Below are positions 23,719-36,029 of a stretch of 45,892 bases of DNA, piece by piece. The stretch's first letter is position 1, and each line of letters opens with the position of its first letter. The stretch is from assembly GCA_944321185.1 (NCBI GenBank), contig CALUKH010000014.1, positions 1-45,892 on the forward strand, given 5' to 3'. Both the position numbers and the translations under genes were made by a program. The stretch is from an uncultured Alistipes sp. GTDB taxonomy: Bacteria > Bacteroidota > Bacteroidia > Bacteroidales > Rikenellaceae. The notes under the pieces are model-generated. The model was given only the letters and a program-made list of their open reading frames with translations. It was not told where the DNA came from and did no database searches.

Positions 23719-24179
23719 TACTTGCCGAGCATGATTTCGTCGATGGCCTTCTTGAGCGTGGCTTTGGGCAGGGCGCCCTGAGCCATCTGCGGTTTGCCCT
23801 CCATCGGGATGAAGAGCAGCGTCGGGATCGAGCGGATGCCGAATGCGGCGGCAAGTTCCCGTTCGGCTTCGGTGTCGATCTTGTAGATGTAGATCTGGTC
23901 CTTGTATTCGGCGGCCAGCTCTTCGAGAACCGGTGCCAGGGCCTTGCAGGGTCCGCACCACGAGGCGTAGAAGTCCACCAGGGCGGGTTTGTCACCCAGG
24001 TATTTCCACTCCGTGGGGTTGGTTTCGTAGTTGACGACCTTCTTCAGGAAGTCGGCTTTGGTCAGTGCAATCGTATTCATCTCTTTCGTGTTTTGTGTGT
24101 GTTCCTTTTTCTTCGTGTTCTGTGCGCATCCCGTCGCGAAGAGCGACAGGGCGGCGATTCCGAGCAGCAGGCGTTTCAT
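23718..24179 (-). CDS. Thioredoxin-fold lipoprotein
   Basis: Protein of 153 residues: lipoprotein signal with FATGC lipobox (Cys18), a charged linker, then a complete thioredoxin domain (about 38-150). The active site is WCGPCK with Cys75 and Cys78; the cis-Pro is in IRSIPTLLF. The CGPC site is classical thioredoxin. As a membrane-anchored periplasm-facing thioredoxin it would reduce envelope disulfides, possibly recharged by the DsbD-like protein at 33997-35997 (inference). First gene of the trx-ferredoxin-marR operon. Confidence 0.92.
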   Translation of the reverse strand: MKRLLLGIAALSLFATGCAQNTKKKEHTQNTKEMNTIALTKADFLKKVVNYETNPTEWKYLGDKPALVDFYASWCGPCKALAPVLEELAAEYKDQIYIYKIDTEAERELAAAFGIRSIPTLLFIPMEGKPQMAQGALPKATLKKAIDEIMLGK

Positions 24180-24221
24180 GGTCTTCGGGTCTATTCGTTC
24201 GGTTTCCTATCAATAACGATG

Positions 24222-24253
24222 CAAAGATCGGATTTATTTTCCAATAAAACAAA
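24222..24253 (-). promoter_or_regulatory. Promoter of the thioredoxin operon
   Basis: On the minus strand: TTTG (24250-24253), a 20-base spacer, GATCTTTG (24222-24229). -33 perfect, -7 with one mismatch. The spacer and flanks are AT-rich. Confidence 0.65.
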
Positions 24254-24365
24254 TTTCCAATGGAAAATATTTTCGAATGCCGGAAATTTTTTCTGAAAAG
24301 CCCGTTTGAGGAGGATGTAAGAGCGGTGAGAGGGAACCTCCGAAGGATATGCCCCGGAGGAGTTG

Positions 24366-25730
24366 CTACTCAAGATAAATCAGCACGTTGCCGCTGATCT
24401 GCTGCAGGGATATTTCGCAGAGTTTGGTGTTGTACTGCGCCGTGAGGATTCGCTCCTCGGCATCCAGCAGACTCTTCTGGGCCTCGCGCATCTCGATACC
24501 CGGCAGATCGCCCAGCCGATAGCGTTCCATGGCGATTTCGTAGTTTTCGCGCGCCGCCACGAGGTTGTCCTCCTCGAGCAGAATCACCTCCAGATTGTTG
24601 CGGTAGGCTTGCCAGAAGTTCGACAGATTGGCCCGCAGCGACAACTCCAGCTGCTGTCGGGTCAGTTCGGCATTTTCGACTTCGATGCGGGCATTCCGCT
24701 GTTCGCGGCGCCGGTTTCCGTCGAAGAGCGTGAATCCGACCGAGACACCGGCATTCAGCCCCAGTGTACCGCGCGAACGGTTCGTGCCCGTGCCGTAGAG
24801 GTTGTAGGAGTATCCGTATCCGGTCGAGAGGTTGACGTAGGGGTAGTTGCGGGCCTGGAGGATCTTCAGGTCGAGTTGGGCGATCGATGCGTCGTGGCCG
24901 GCCATGAGCAGCGAGGCGTTGGCCGAGAGCGTCCGGTCGAGCAGTTCGTCCCAGTCGAGCGATGCGTTGACGCGGATCACCGAATCCTGGACGGCGATTC
25001 TCCGGTCGAGATTTTCGTGGGCCAGCAGTTCGTTGATGCGGATGCGCGAGGCGGTGACCACCTCCTGCTGCGACATGTACTGCGAGCTGTCGGCATTGAA
25101 GTCCACGCGGGCCTGCAGCAGGTCGAGCCGCGAAAAGTTGCCCACGCGGAAACGCTCCTCGGAGATGCGCAGACGTTCGCGCGAAAGGGCCACCGCATTG
25201 CGGAAATTGCGCAGGCGCAGCGTCTGCTGGAGGTAGTTGTAGTATTCGGCCGTGAGGTTGGCCATGAAATCCTCGATGGTGATGCGGGTCTGCAGGGCAC
25301 CCATCTGCTGCAGCTCCTTGAGGCGGTCGTAGGTGGTTTGGATGCGGAACCCGTCGAAGAGCGTCCAGTTCACGGCCACGCCCACACTGGCCGTCTGGTC
25401 GTAGACGTTCGATTCCGTGGTTGGATCGGCCTCGCGCGGGGCAGTGGCGCGGCGGTTGTCCCACGTACCAGTGTATCCGGCCTGGAGATCCACCGTGGGG
25501 AGCATGCCGGCATTGGCGGCCGTGGCGTTGTTGTCGCTGATCTGCTGCTGGTTGCGGACGATCCGCACGTCGTAGTTTCGTTCGAGGCCGATCTCCAGAC
25601 AGCGGCGCAGCGTCAGCGGTTCGCTTTCGTGAAAGTCGGGAGCCGTATCGGGGCTTTTGACCGGGCTGCTCTGGGCGAGGGTCAGGGTCCAGAATCCCGT
25701 CAGGGCGATGATCAGAAGGAGATGTTTCAT
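24366..25730 (-). CDS. TolC-family outer-membrane efflux protein
   Basis: Outer-membrane channel of 454 residues, partner of the RND pump. A signal peptide ends near LTLA-QS. The two-fold TolC repeat is recognisable: LTLRRCLEIGLERNYDVRI at the N-terminus, then long helical segments. Strand regions include VGVAVNWTLFDGFRIQTTYD in the first half and AGVSVGFTLFDGNRRREQ in the second. ATG at 25730 overlaps the pump stop (ATGA). Longer in-frame starts lie inside the pump gene. The 3' flank (24337-24360) has a weak 6-bp hairpin with no T-tract. Confidence 0.93.
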   Translation of the reverse strand: MKHLLLIIALTGFWTLTLAQSSPVKSPDTAPDFHESEPLTLRRCLEIGLERNYDVRIVRNQQQISDNNATAANAGMLPTVDLQAGYTGTWDNRRATAPREADPTTESNVYDQTASVGVAVNWTLFDGFRIQTTYDRLKELQQMGALQTRITIEDFMANLTAEYYNYLQQTLRLRNFRNAVALSRERLRISEERFRVGNFSRLDLLQARVDFNADSSQYMSQQEVVTASRIRINELLAHENLDRRIAVQDSVIRVNASLDWDELLDRTLSANASLLMAGHDASIAQLDLKILQARNYPYVNLSTGYGYSYNLYGTGTNRSRGTLGLNAGVSVGFTLFDGNRRREQRNARIEVENAELTRQQLELSLRANLSNFWQAYRNNLEVILLEEDNLVAARENYEIAMERYRLGDLPGIEMREAQKSLLDAEERILTAQYNTKLCEISLQQISGNVLIYLE

Positions 25731-28700
25731 GCCTGTTGTTTTTTCGATTTGCGGATCCGTTCGGTCGAGACGTAGCTGTAGATGGCCGGGACGATGTAGA
25801 GGGTCAGCAGCGTCGAGACCACCATGCCGCCCACGACGGCCACACCCATGGCGACGCGTCCGGCAGCCCCTTCGCCCGAGGCCACGGCCAGCGGCAGCAT
25901 GCCCAGCACGGTCGAGGCGCTGGTCATCAGAATCGGGCGCAGACGCTGCTGGGCAGCCTCTTCGATGGCGTGGAGTTTGTCGAGCCCGGCCTCCTGTTTC
26001 TGGTTGGCGAACTCGACGATCAGAATACCGTTCTTGGCCACCAGACCGATGAGCATGATGATGCCGATCTGGCTGAAGATGTTCATCGTCTGGTCGGTGC
26101 TCCACATGAAGACCAGTGCGCCGGCGATGGCCAGCGGCACGGTGAGCATGATGACCAGCGGGTCCTTGAAGCTCTCGAACTGCGCCGCCAGGATCAGATA
26201 GATCAGCACGATGGCCAGGATGAAGGCGAACATCAGGCTCGACGAACTTTCGCGGAACTCCTTCGAGTCGCCGGCCAGTGCCGTGCGGAAGTCGTCGCCG
26301 AGTGTTTCGGCGGCGATGCGGTCCATCTCGTCGAGTCCCTGGCCGATCGTTTTGCCCTTGGCCAGGCCGGCCGACACGGTGGCCGAGAGGAAGCGGTTGT
26401 AGTGGTAGAGCTTCGGCGGGGCGACATCCTCCACCAGCGAGATGAGGTTGTCCATCTGGATCATTTCGCCCTTGTCGCTGCGTACGTAGATCGAGCGCAG
26501 ATCGGCGGGTTTGTTGCGCTGCTGGCGGTTGATTTCGGCCAGAATCTCATACTGCTTGCCGTTCATGTAGAAGTATCCGAGGCGCTGGCCGCTCAGCCCG
26601 TACTGGAGCGTCTGGGCGATGTTGCGCGTTGAGACGCCCAGCAGATTGGCCTTGTCGCGGTTGACCTCGATGCGCACCTCGGGTTTGCTGAACTTCAGGT
26701 CGACGTCGGCCATCTGGAAGACGGGGCTTTCGTAGACCTTGCGCATGAATTCGGGCAGCACCTCTTCGAGGCGTTCGAGGCTTGTGGCCTGCAGCACGTA
26801 CTGTACGGGCATGTTGCTGCGGCGTCCGCCGAAGGTGCTCTGCTGCTGGACGAACGAGCGGGCCTTGGTCTTCGAGCGTACGGCGGCCGAGATCTGCTCG
26901 GCGATCTCCATCTGCGAGCGGTTGCGGGTGGCGATGTCCTGAAGCGTGACGCGGATGTTGCCCGATCCGCTCGACACGCGGGCCATGACCGACTCGGCCT
27001 CCGGAACCAGCGAATCGACCAGCAGATTGATATCTTCGGTGTAGTCGCGTATATATTCATAGGTGGCGCCTTCCGAGCCGCGCGTGTTGATGGTGATCTG
27101 CGAACGGTCCTCGAGCGGGGCCATCTCGGCCGGGATCGAGCTCCACAGCCAGCCGATCAGTCCGAGTGTCAGCACGACGAAGGGCAGTGCCAGCCAGCGG
27201 CGGCGCAGCAGCGAGGCGAGTGTCGAACTGTAGAAGCGGTTGAGCCAGACGAAGAAGGGTTCCGTTGCGGTGTAGAACCAGCTTTTGCGCTCCTGACGGA
27301 CGAGCAGTTTGGTGGCCAGCATCGGGGTGATGGTCAGTGCGGCGAAGGTCGAGATGAGGACGGCTCCGGAGATCACCAGGCTGAATTCGCGGAAGAGGCG
27401 TCCGGTGGTACCCTCCATGAAGACGATCGGGAAGAAGACGGCGATGAGCGTCACGGAGGTCGAGATCACGGCGAAGAAGATCTCCTTGGCTCCATCGATG
27501 CCGGCTTCGCGGGGGGACATGCCGCGTTCGATGCGGATGTAGATGTTTTCGGTCATGACGATGGCGTCGTCGACGACCAGACCCACCGACAGCACCACGG
27601 CCAGCATCGAGAGGACGTTGATCGAGAATCCGGCCACGTACATGATGAAGAACGTGCCGATCAGCGAGACGGGGATGACGATGCAGGGGATGAGCGTCAC
27701 GCGCCAGTTTCTCAGGAAGAGGAAGATGATGATGATCACCAGCACGAAGGCCTCGTAGACGGTCTGTTTCACCTCGTTGATCGAGGCGCGGATGAATCGC
27801 GTGTTGTCGAATCCGTAGGAGGTGACCACGTCGTCGGGCAGATCCTTCTTCATCGTTTCCATGCGTTCGTAGACGGCGTTGGCGATTTCGATGTGGTTGG
27901 CGCCGGGCTGCGGGACGACGACCACGCCCACCATCGGGATACCGTTCATCTTCATGTAGCTGCGCGTATCCTGCGGGCCGAGTTCGGCGCGGCCGATGTC
28001 GCTCAGGCGGATGATTCGGTTTCCGTCCTCGCGGATCACCAAGTCGTTGAACTCCTGCGAGGTGTGCATCAGCCCGAGCGTGCGGATAGTCAGTTCGGTG
28101 GTATTACCCTCGATGCTGCCCGAGGGGAGTTCGACGTTTTCGCGGTCGAGGGCATCCTTGATGTCCGTCGGGGTGACGCCGTAACCGGCCATCTTGGCCG
28201 GGTCGAGCCACAGCCGCATCGAGTATCGTTTTTCGCCCCAGATCTGCACGCCGCTCACGTCGCTGATCGTTTGCAGCTGCTCCTTGACGGTCAGGTCGGC
28301 GATTTCGCTCAGTTCGAGCAGCGAGCGCTTGTCGCTCTGGATCGTCACCATGAGGATGGGCGTGGCGTCGGCATCGGCCTTCGTGACGGTCGGGGGGTCG
28401 CAGTCGCGCGGCAGGTAGCGTTGGGCGCGCGAGACCTTGTCGCGCACGTCATTGGCGGCGGTTTCGAGATCGACCGAGAGTTCGAATTCGACGGTGATGC
28501 GGCTCTGCCCCTGTTGGCTGGTACTCGACAGCGAGCGGATGCCGGGGATGCCGTTGATGTTCTGTTCGAGGGGTTCGGTAATCTGGTTCTCGATCACGTC
28601 GGCATTGGCTCCCGGGTAGGAGCACTGCACGGAGATGATCGGGTTGTCGACGCTCGGATATTCGCGTACGCCGAGGGCGTTGTACCCGATGAAGCCGAAC

Positions 28701-28768
28701 AGGAGGATGATGATCGTCATCACGGAGGCCAGCACGGGGCGCCGGATGCTGAGTTCGGAGATGTTCAT
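25727..28768 (-). CDS. RND efflux pump permease (AcrB/HAE1 family)
   Basis: Inner-membrane proton-driven tripartite efflux permease of 1013 residues, the standard length. It begins MNISELSIRRPVLASVMTII, then TM1. Conserved features include GVREYPSVDNPIISV, the TM4 motif VGLVVDDAIVMTENI with the Asp pair used in proton relay, and the C-terminal half ending in GLVAKNGILIVEFANQ and LRPILMTSASTVLGMLPLA. Preceded by the adaptor (13-base gap) and overlapping the TolC gene. Substrates cannot be read from sequence; drugs, bile acids or detergents are usual for gut Bacteroidales (inference). Confidence 0.95.
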   Translation of the reverse strand: MNISELSIRRPVLASVMTIIILLFGFIGYNALGVREYPSVDNPIISVQCSYPGANADVIENQITEPLEQNINGIPGIRSLSSTSQQGQSRITVEFELSVDLETAANDVRDKVSRAQRYLPRDCDPPTVTKADADATPILMVTIQSDKRSLLELSEIADLTVKEQLQTISDVSGVQIWGEKRYSMRLWLDPAKMAGYGVTPTDIKDALDRENVELPSGSIEGNTTELTIRTLGLMHTSQEFNDLVIREDGNRIIRLSDIGRAELGPQDTRSYMKMNGIPMVGVVVVPQPGANHIEIANAVYERMETMKKDLPDDVVTSYGFDNTRFIRASINEVKQTVYEAFVLVIIIIFLFLRNWRVTLIPCIVIPVSLIGTFFIMYVAGFSINVLSMLAVVLSVGLVVDDAIVMTENIYIRIERGMSPREAGIDGAKEIFFAVISTSVTLIAVFFPIVFMEGTTGRLFREFSLVISGAVLISTFAALTITPMLATKLLVRQERKSWFYTATEPFFVWLNRFYSSTLASLLRRRWLALPFVVLTLGLIGWLWSSIPAEMAPLEDRSQITINTRGSEGATYEYIRDYTEDINLLVDSLVPEAESVMARVSSGSGNIRVTLQDIATRNRSQMEIAEQISAAVRSKTKARSFVQQQSTFGGRRSNMPVQYVLQATSLERLEEVLPEFMRKVYESPVFQMADVDLKFSKPEVRIEVNRDKANLLGVSTRNIAQTLQYGLSGQRLGYFYMNGKQYEILAEINRQQRNKPADLRSIYVRSDKGEMIQMDNLISLVEDVAPPKLYHYNRFLSATVSAGLAKGKTIGQGLDEMDRIAAETLGDDFRTALAGDSKEFRESSSSLMFAFILAIVLIYLILAAQFESFKDPLVIMLTVPLAIAGALVFMWSTDQTMNIFSQIGIIMLIGLVAKNGILIVEFANQKQEAGLDKLHAIEEAAQQRLRPILMTSASTVLGMLPLAVASGEGAAGRVAMGVAVVGGMVVSTLLTLYIVPAIYSYVSTERIRKSKKQQA

Positions 28769-28781
28769 GCGGCGCGGGGGT

Positions 28782-29861
28782 TTAGTCGATGCGATCGAGT
28801 TGGACGGGCAGACCTTCGCGCAGCTGGAGCGTTCCGGAGGTGATGAGCGTGTCGCCGACGCTGAGGCCGTTGATGATCTGGATCTGCGATTCGGTTCTCA
28901 GACCGGTTGTCACGTCGACGGCATGGGCCTTGCCGTCGCGGTAGAGGAAGACCTTGTCGACGCCCATTTCGGGGACGATGGCCTCGGTCGGCACGGCGAT
29001 GGCGTCGGGGATTTCGTGCATGCGGATCTCGACGGTGGCGAAGCGTCCCGGGAGCAGCCGTCCCCGGGCATTCGGGTAGCGGGCGCGCACGGCCAGCGTA
29101 CGGGTCGTGACGTCGACCTGGGTTTCGGTGGCGTAGACCGTGGCTTCGAAACATTCCTGCCGGCCCTCGATGGTGAACGAGAGGCGCGTGCCGGGATGGA
29201 TCTGGCTGGCGTAGCGTTCCGGCACGAAGAAGTCGATCTTCAGCGGCGAGATCTTCGTCAGTTTGGCCACGACGACCGACGGTGAGGCGTAGGCGCCTTC
29301 GCTGACGTTGCGCAGACCGATGATTCCGTCGAACGGGGCGCGGAGTTCCGTCAGAGCGATGTTCGACCGGACGATGTCGATATCGGCATTGAGCGTGGCC
29401 AGTTCGGTACGGGCCTGTTCGTAGGCCTCCTGACTGACGGCGTCGCGTTCGAGCAGGGCGCTCTGGCGATAGACGCGGTCTTCGGCCAGTTTGAGCTGGG
29501 CTTCGTATCGTTTGAGCTGGGCCTGCAGCGGGCGGTCGTTGACCTTGGCCAGCAGTTCGCCCTTGCGCACGGCGGCACCCTCCTGGAAGTTGATGGCCAC
29601 GATCTTGCCCGAGGTTTCGAACGAGAGATCGACCTCCTCGTCGGGCAGCAGGTTGCCCACGGTGGTGATGCCGTCGGTCAGGGCCTGGGGGCGGATGACG
29701 ATGCCGTTGACGTTGAGCGTGGTTTTCGGGCGGGATGAGGTGCGGACGATCTCCTCTTCGGAGGCCGAACCCTGGCCGGAGTAGTAGTTGTAGATGCCGA
29801 GGGCTGCGCAGAAGACCACCAGAATGATGGCCGTAATGATCCACTTCTTCTTTTTGTTCAT
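28782..29861 (-). CDS. RND periplasmic adaptor (membrane fusion protein)
   Basis: Adaptor of 359 residues linking pump and TolC. A single N-terminal membrane anchor (about 7-28) lacks a lipobox Cys. Then come the lipoyl half-motif VDLSFETSGKIVAINFQEGA, a helical hairpin (RPLQAQLKRYEAQLKLAEDR), the second lipoyl half APFDGIIGLRNVSEGAY, and the beta-barrel and membrane-proximal domains. First gene of the operon. Confidence 0.94.
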   Translation of the reverse strand: MNKKKKWIITAIILVVFCAALGIYNYYSGQGSASEEEIVRTSSRPKTTLNVNGIVIRPQALTDGITTVGNLLPDEEVDLSFETSGKIVAINFQEGAAVRKGELLAKVNDRPLQAQLKRYEAQLKLAEDRVYRQSALLERDAVSQEAYEQARTELATLNADIDIVRSNIALTELRAPFDGIIGLRNVSEGAYASPSVVVAKLTKISPLKIDFFVPERYASQIHPGTRLSFTIEGRQECFEATVYATETQVDVTTRTLAVRARYPNARGRLLPGRFATVEIRMHEIPDAIAVPTEAIVPEMGVDKVFLYRDGKAHAVDVTTGLRTESQIQIINGLSVGDTLITSGTLQLREGLPVQLDRID

Positions 29862-29900
29862 TTCCGGGAGTGTACTTGTGGGATTAGGGGTGGTTGATCA

Positions 29901-29908
29901 CAAAGATA
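29901..29908 (-). promoter_or_regulatory. -7 element of the RND operon
   Basis: TATCTTTG on the minus strand, 39 bases upstream of the adaptor start. No clear -33 TTTG. Confidence 0.55.
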
Positions 29909-30014
29909 CGATTTTTGGACTGGAAAACCGAATAAAGTTTTTCAATTTTTTCAGTTTTTCTGCATTTTCGGGATTTTTCGGAGGCGAGGGGCGGGCGGAT
30001 TCGGACGTTTTGCG

Positions 30015-30022
30015 TATCTTTG
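30015..30022 (+). promoter_or_regulatory. -7 element of the beta-galactosidase gene
   Basis: TATCTTTG. Expected transcription start is about 30027-30030, which places the small upstream frame (ATG 30031) at or near the 5' end of the mRNA. Confidence 0.55.
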
Positions 30023-30030
30023 TAGATGGT

Positions 30031-30090
30031 ATGCGGACCGCCGGGCAACTCTGCGGGCGGGTCCGATCGCCGACTCAAACTCAAATTTAA
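30031..30090 (+). CDS. Possible 19-codon leader peptide before lacZ
   Basis: Frame MRTAGQLCGRVRSPTQTQI with a clean TAA, ending 15 bases before the beta-galactosidase ATG. It starts almost at the predicted transcription start and spans a hairpin. No Shine-Dalgarno. Could be a leader peptide or chance; no family is recognisable. Confidence 0.25.
   Translation: MRTAGQLCGRVRSPTQTQI
30034..30065 (+). promoter_or_regulatory. Leader hairpin of lacZ
   Basis: CGGACCGCC pairs with GGCGGGTCCG with one bulged base around a 13-base loop, in the 5' leader. No T-tract. Confidence 0.4.
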
Positions 30091-33337
<3,247 letters not shown>

Positions 33338-33431
33338 GTGGTGTGTCAAATGTTTCCGGCGCTTCCCGGCTGCTCCCGTGCTTCCCGACCGTGGATTCGG
33401 CCGGCATTGTCCCGGATCTGTCTGAAAATTT

Positions 33432-33474
33432 CCGCCTCTTCGATCGTTTGCCGATCGGAGGGGCGGTTGTTTTT
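33432..33474 (+). terminator. Intrinsic terminator of lacZ
   Basis: Fully paired 15-base stem (CCGCCTCTTCGATCG with CGATCGGAGGGGCGG, two G-T pairs), 5-base loop, then TTGTTTTT. About 200 bases after the lacZ stop. Confidence 0.85.
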
Positions 33475-33553
33475 GATGACGGAAGATTCGGCCAGCCGGT
33501 GTTGCGGCCCGCAATTTGCAACACTTGCCGTGTAACCTAAAAAATCCGTACCT

Positions 33554-33718
33554 ATGAAAGAGAAGGAAAAATGTTCGCCCTGCGAGGCGAATTTCGAACG
33601 GAACATCCATCATTTGGTCAAGGAGGGCGAAGCCCCGACCTCAAAACAGCGTCACGAAAAGCAGGAGGAGGTGAAGGCAGCCTTTGCCGAAGCGGCCCGC
33701 GAGAAGGAGAAAAAGTGA
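33554..33718 (+). CDS. Small Lys/Glu-rich protein with CxxC motif
   Basis: Frame of 54 residues beginning MKEKEKCSPCEANFERN, with a single CSPC motif, a His pair (IHHLV), then a charged helix-prone tail (KQRHEKQEEVKAAFAEA). No signal peptide or membrane segment. It has a clean ATG and stop and a terminator about 220 bases later; a TTTG 19 bases before TAAAAAAT gives only a weak promoter. Family not recognised. Codon usage resembles the neighbours. A metal-binding or redox role for CxxC is speculation. Confidence 0.6.
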   Translation: MKEKEKCSPCEANFERNIHHLVKEGEAPTSKQRHEKQEEVKAAFAEAAREKEKK

Positions 33719-33939
33719 TCCGCATGACCCCTGTCCGGAGTGAATGGATCGCCGGGTGACGGCCCGTTCTGCGCTGACGACAGGGCCTTTGTGTCCTCCG
33801 TCCGGCGGATGTTCTTAGTCTGGCGGTCAGATCTCCATCCGACAGTCGGCTTTCCTTCCGACGGCATGATATCTCCGACTAACAACATGTTCTCCGTCCT
33901 GTCTGTTTTTCTCCATCCCGACAGGATGCCCGACCAATG
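33719..33939. other. Intergenic region with repeated CCGAC motifs
   Basis: No gene seen. CCGAC recurs several times, including the short palindrome CCGACAGTCGG near 33839. It may simply be the 3' region of the small gene. Confidence 0.4.
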
Positions 33940-33981
33940 AAAATCCCCGACAGCCATCGGACTGTCGGGGATTTCTGTTTT
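33940..33981. terminator. Intrinsic terminator between the small protein and dsbD-like genes
   Basis: Perfect 13-base-pair stem AAATCCCCGACAG / CTGTCGGGGATTT, 8-base loop, followed by CTGTTTTT on the plus strand. The minus strand also has TTTTC, so it can serve both convergent genes. Confidence 0.85.
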
Positions 33982-33996
33982 TAGGAAAGGATTGTG

Positions 33997-35997
33997 TCAA
34001 TTTCCGGAATTCCGGTAGGCCTCCACGCCGCTCTGAAGGAACTGGACGAAGGCCGCTACATCGAGATCATACCCGCGCGGCTCGACCAGAATCTTTCCGT
34101 CATGTCCCTGCAGCACGTAGTAGGGCTGGGCATTGACGCCATAGGTCTTTAGGGCGTAATAGGAGTTGATCTTGCCGAGGCTTTTGAGGACCTTTCCGGC
34201 ATCGGTGGTGACCCATTCGCTTTCGGGCAACTCCTTCTTGTCATCCGCATAGAGGGCGCAGATTACGTAGTCGTTGCGCAGGATTTCGAGCACCTGTGGG
34301 TCGGACCAGACGCGAGCCTCCATTTCGCGGCAGTTGACGCAGCCGTGGCCCGTGAAGTCGATGAAAATGGGTTTGTTGACCTTGACGGCATAGGCCTCGG
34401 CCTCCTTCAGGTCGAAGAATCCCTCGAGTCCGTGGGGCAGATGGAGGAAATCGCTGTATTTGGGTTTGCCGATTCCGGACTGTGAGCTGGCGGCGGGAGC
34501 GGCCGCGGTGTTGGCACCGAGGACGAAGTCCTGCGAGGTCAGCGGCGGAAGGTATCCCGAGAGGCCCTTGAGCGGTGCGCCCCACATGCCGGGGATCAGG
34601 TAGACGACAAACGAGAAGACGATGATGGCCAGAGCCAGCCGTCCGACGCCGAGATAGGGCATGTCGCTGTCATGCGCGAACTTGATCTTGCCCAGCAGGT
34701 AGAGCCCCATCAGCGAGAAGACGACGATCCAGATGGCCAGATAGATCTCGCGGTCCAGCAGACCCCAGTGATAGGTCTGGTCGGCCACGGAGAGGAATTT
34801 CAGACCGAGGGCGACCTCGATGAATCCGAGGACGACCTTTACGGAATTCAGCCAGCCGCCGCTCTTGGGCATCTTCTTCAGCACCGAGGGGAACAGCGCG
34901 AAGAGGGTGAACGGCAGGGCGAATGCCACGGAGAAGGCCAGCATGGTGATGATCGGGGTCCAGAACTCGCCCGACGTCGACTTGATGAGCACTGAACCGA
35001 CGATGGGACCCGTGCAGGAGAACGAAACCAGAACGAGCGTCAGGGCCAGGAAGAAGATACCGCTCAGACCCTTGGTGTCGGCCTTCGAGTCGGTTTTGTT
35101 GACCATCCACGAGGGCATGGTGATTTCGAAGGCTCCGAAGAACGAAGCGGCGAAGACCATGAATACGAGGAAGAAGATGATATTGGGCAGCCAGTGCGTG
35201 GCGAGCCAGTTGAAGATGTCGGCCGTGACGGCGTCGCCGCCGACGATGCGCGTGATGACGATGATGGCGGCAATGGGCACCGTGTACAGAAGGACGATGA
35301 ACAGTCCGTAGAGCGAGGCGCGCAGACGTCCCATGGCCGGACCGCCCTCACCCTTGAGGAAGTACGAGACGGTCATCGGCACCATCGGGAAGACGCACGG
35401 CGTCAGCAGGGCGGCAAAACCCCAGAGGATGGCCTCGATGATCAGGGCCCAGATCGAGCCTTTGCCGGCGGCATCTTTCGTGGCGGGAGCCTCGGCCGCA
35501 GCGGCGTCGATCTGTGCATCCTGGGCCGGAGCGACGGCGGCGCCCTCCGGAATACCGATCTGCATTTCGAGATCCTCGGGCGGCATGCAGCTCGTATCGT
35601 CGCAGATCATCCACTCGAGTTGAGCGGTGACGGCGCCCTGATCGGCCTGGAGGAGGACCTTCTGCGCGAAGCGTGCGGTGCCCTCATAGGTGCCGATCTC
35701 CATGCCGTAGGTCTGGTCGAAATAGCGGTGGGGAGCGTCGAGCGGTTCTACTTCGCCGTCGAGCGTTACCCCTTCACCGGGCGTGAAGGTGATGACGGTG
35801 GGGTTGGGACCTCCGCCCTCATAGGGGCCCAGGTCGTACATGTGATACCCGGATGGAACCGTGGCTTCGAGCACGACCCGATAGGCATTGCCCTCGATCG
35901 GCTCGACCTTACTTTTCCACGTAACGCCCTGAGCAGATGCCGTAAAGGCGAACATCACAGCCAGGAGCGGCAGCAGGTTTCGAATCAGTTTCAGCAT
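33997..35997 (-). CDS. DsbD-like thiol:disulfide reductase
   Basis: Membrane reductant conduit of 666 residues passing electrons from cytoplasmic thioredoxin to the periplasm. Signal peptide (FAFTASA-QG), then an N-terminal DsbD-alpha domain with MICDDTSCMPPED carrying the redox Cys pair. A linker rich in Ala precedes eight hydrophobic segments with the conserved Cys in LLTPCVFPMVPM and LVSFSCTGPIVG. The C-terminal thioredoxin domain has FTGHGCVNCREME (active-site CVNC). Start at 35997 supplies the signal peptide; a much longer open frame upstream runs antisense to the glycosyltransferase and is not coding. Confidence 0.94.
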   Translation of the reverse strand: MLKLIRNLLPLLAVMFAFTASAQGVTWKSKVEPIEGNAYRVVLEATVPSGYHMYDLGPYEGGGPNPTVITFTPGEGVTLDGEVEPLDAPHRYFDQTYGMEIGTYEGTARFAQKVLLQADQGAVTAQLEWMICDDTSCMPPEDLEMQIGIPEGAAVAPAQDAQIDAAAAEAPATKDAAGKGSIWALIIEAILWGFAALLTPCVFPMVPMTVSYFLKGEGGPAMGRLRASLYGLFIVLLYTVPIAAIIVITRIVGGDAVTADIFNWLATHWLPNIIFFLVFMVFAASFFGAFEITMPSWMVNKTDSKADTKGLSGIFFLALTLVLVSFSCTGPIVGSVLIKSTSGEFWTPIITMLAFSVAFALPFTLFALFPSVLKKMPKSGGWLNSVKVVLGFIEVALGLKFLSVADQTYHWGLLDREIYLAIWIVVFSLMGLYLLGKIKFAHDSDMPYLGVGRLALAIIVFSFVVYLIPGMWGAPLKGLSGYLPPLTSQDFVLGANTAAAPAASSQSGIGKPKYSDFLHLPHGLEGFFDLKEAEAYAVKVNKPIFIDFTGHGCVNCREMEARVWSDPQVLEILRNDYVICALYADDKKELPESEWVTTDAGKVLKSLGKINSYYALKTYGVNAQPYYVLQGHDGKILVEPRGYDLDVAAFVQFLQSGVEAYRNSGN

Positions 35998-36013
35998 GGT
36001 CGTATCGCTTTTA

Positions 36014-36029
36014 TATTTTTGCAAATATA
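36014..36029. promoter_or_regulatory. Back-to-back -7 boxes of the dsbD-like and glycosyltransferase genes
   Basis: TATTTTTG on the plus strand (36014-36021) abuts TATATTTG on the minus strand (36022-36029). The two divergent genes are only 66 bases apart, so polymerase binding may be mutually exclusive. Confidence 0.5.
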
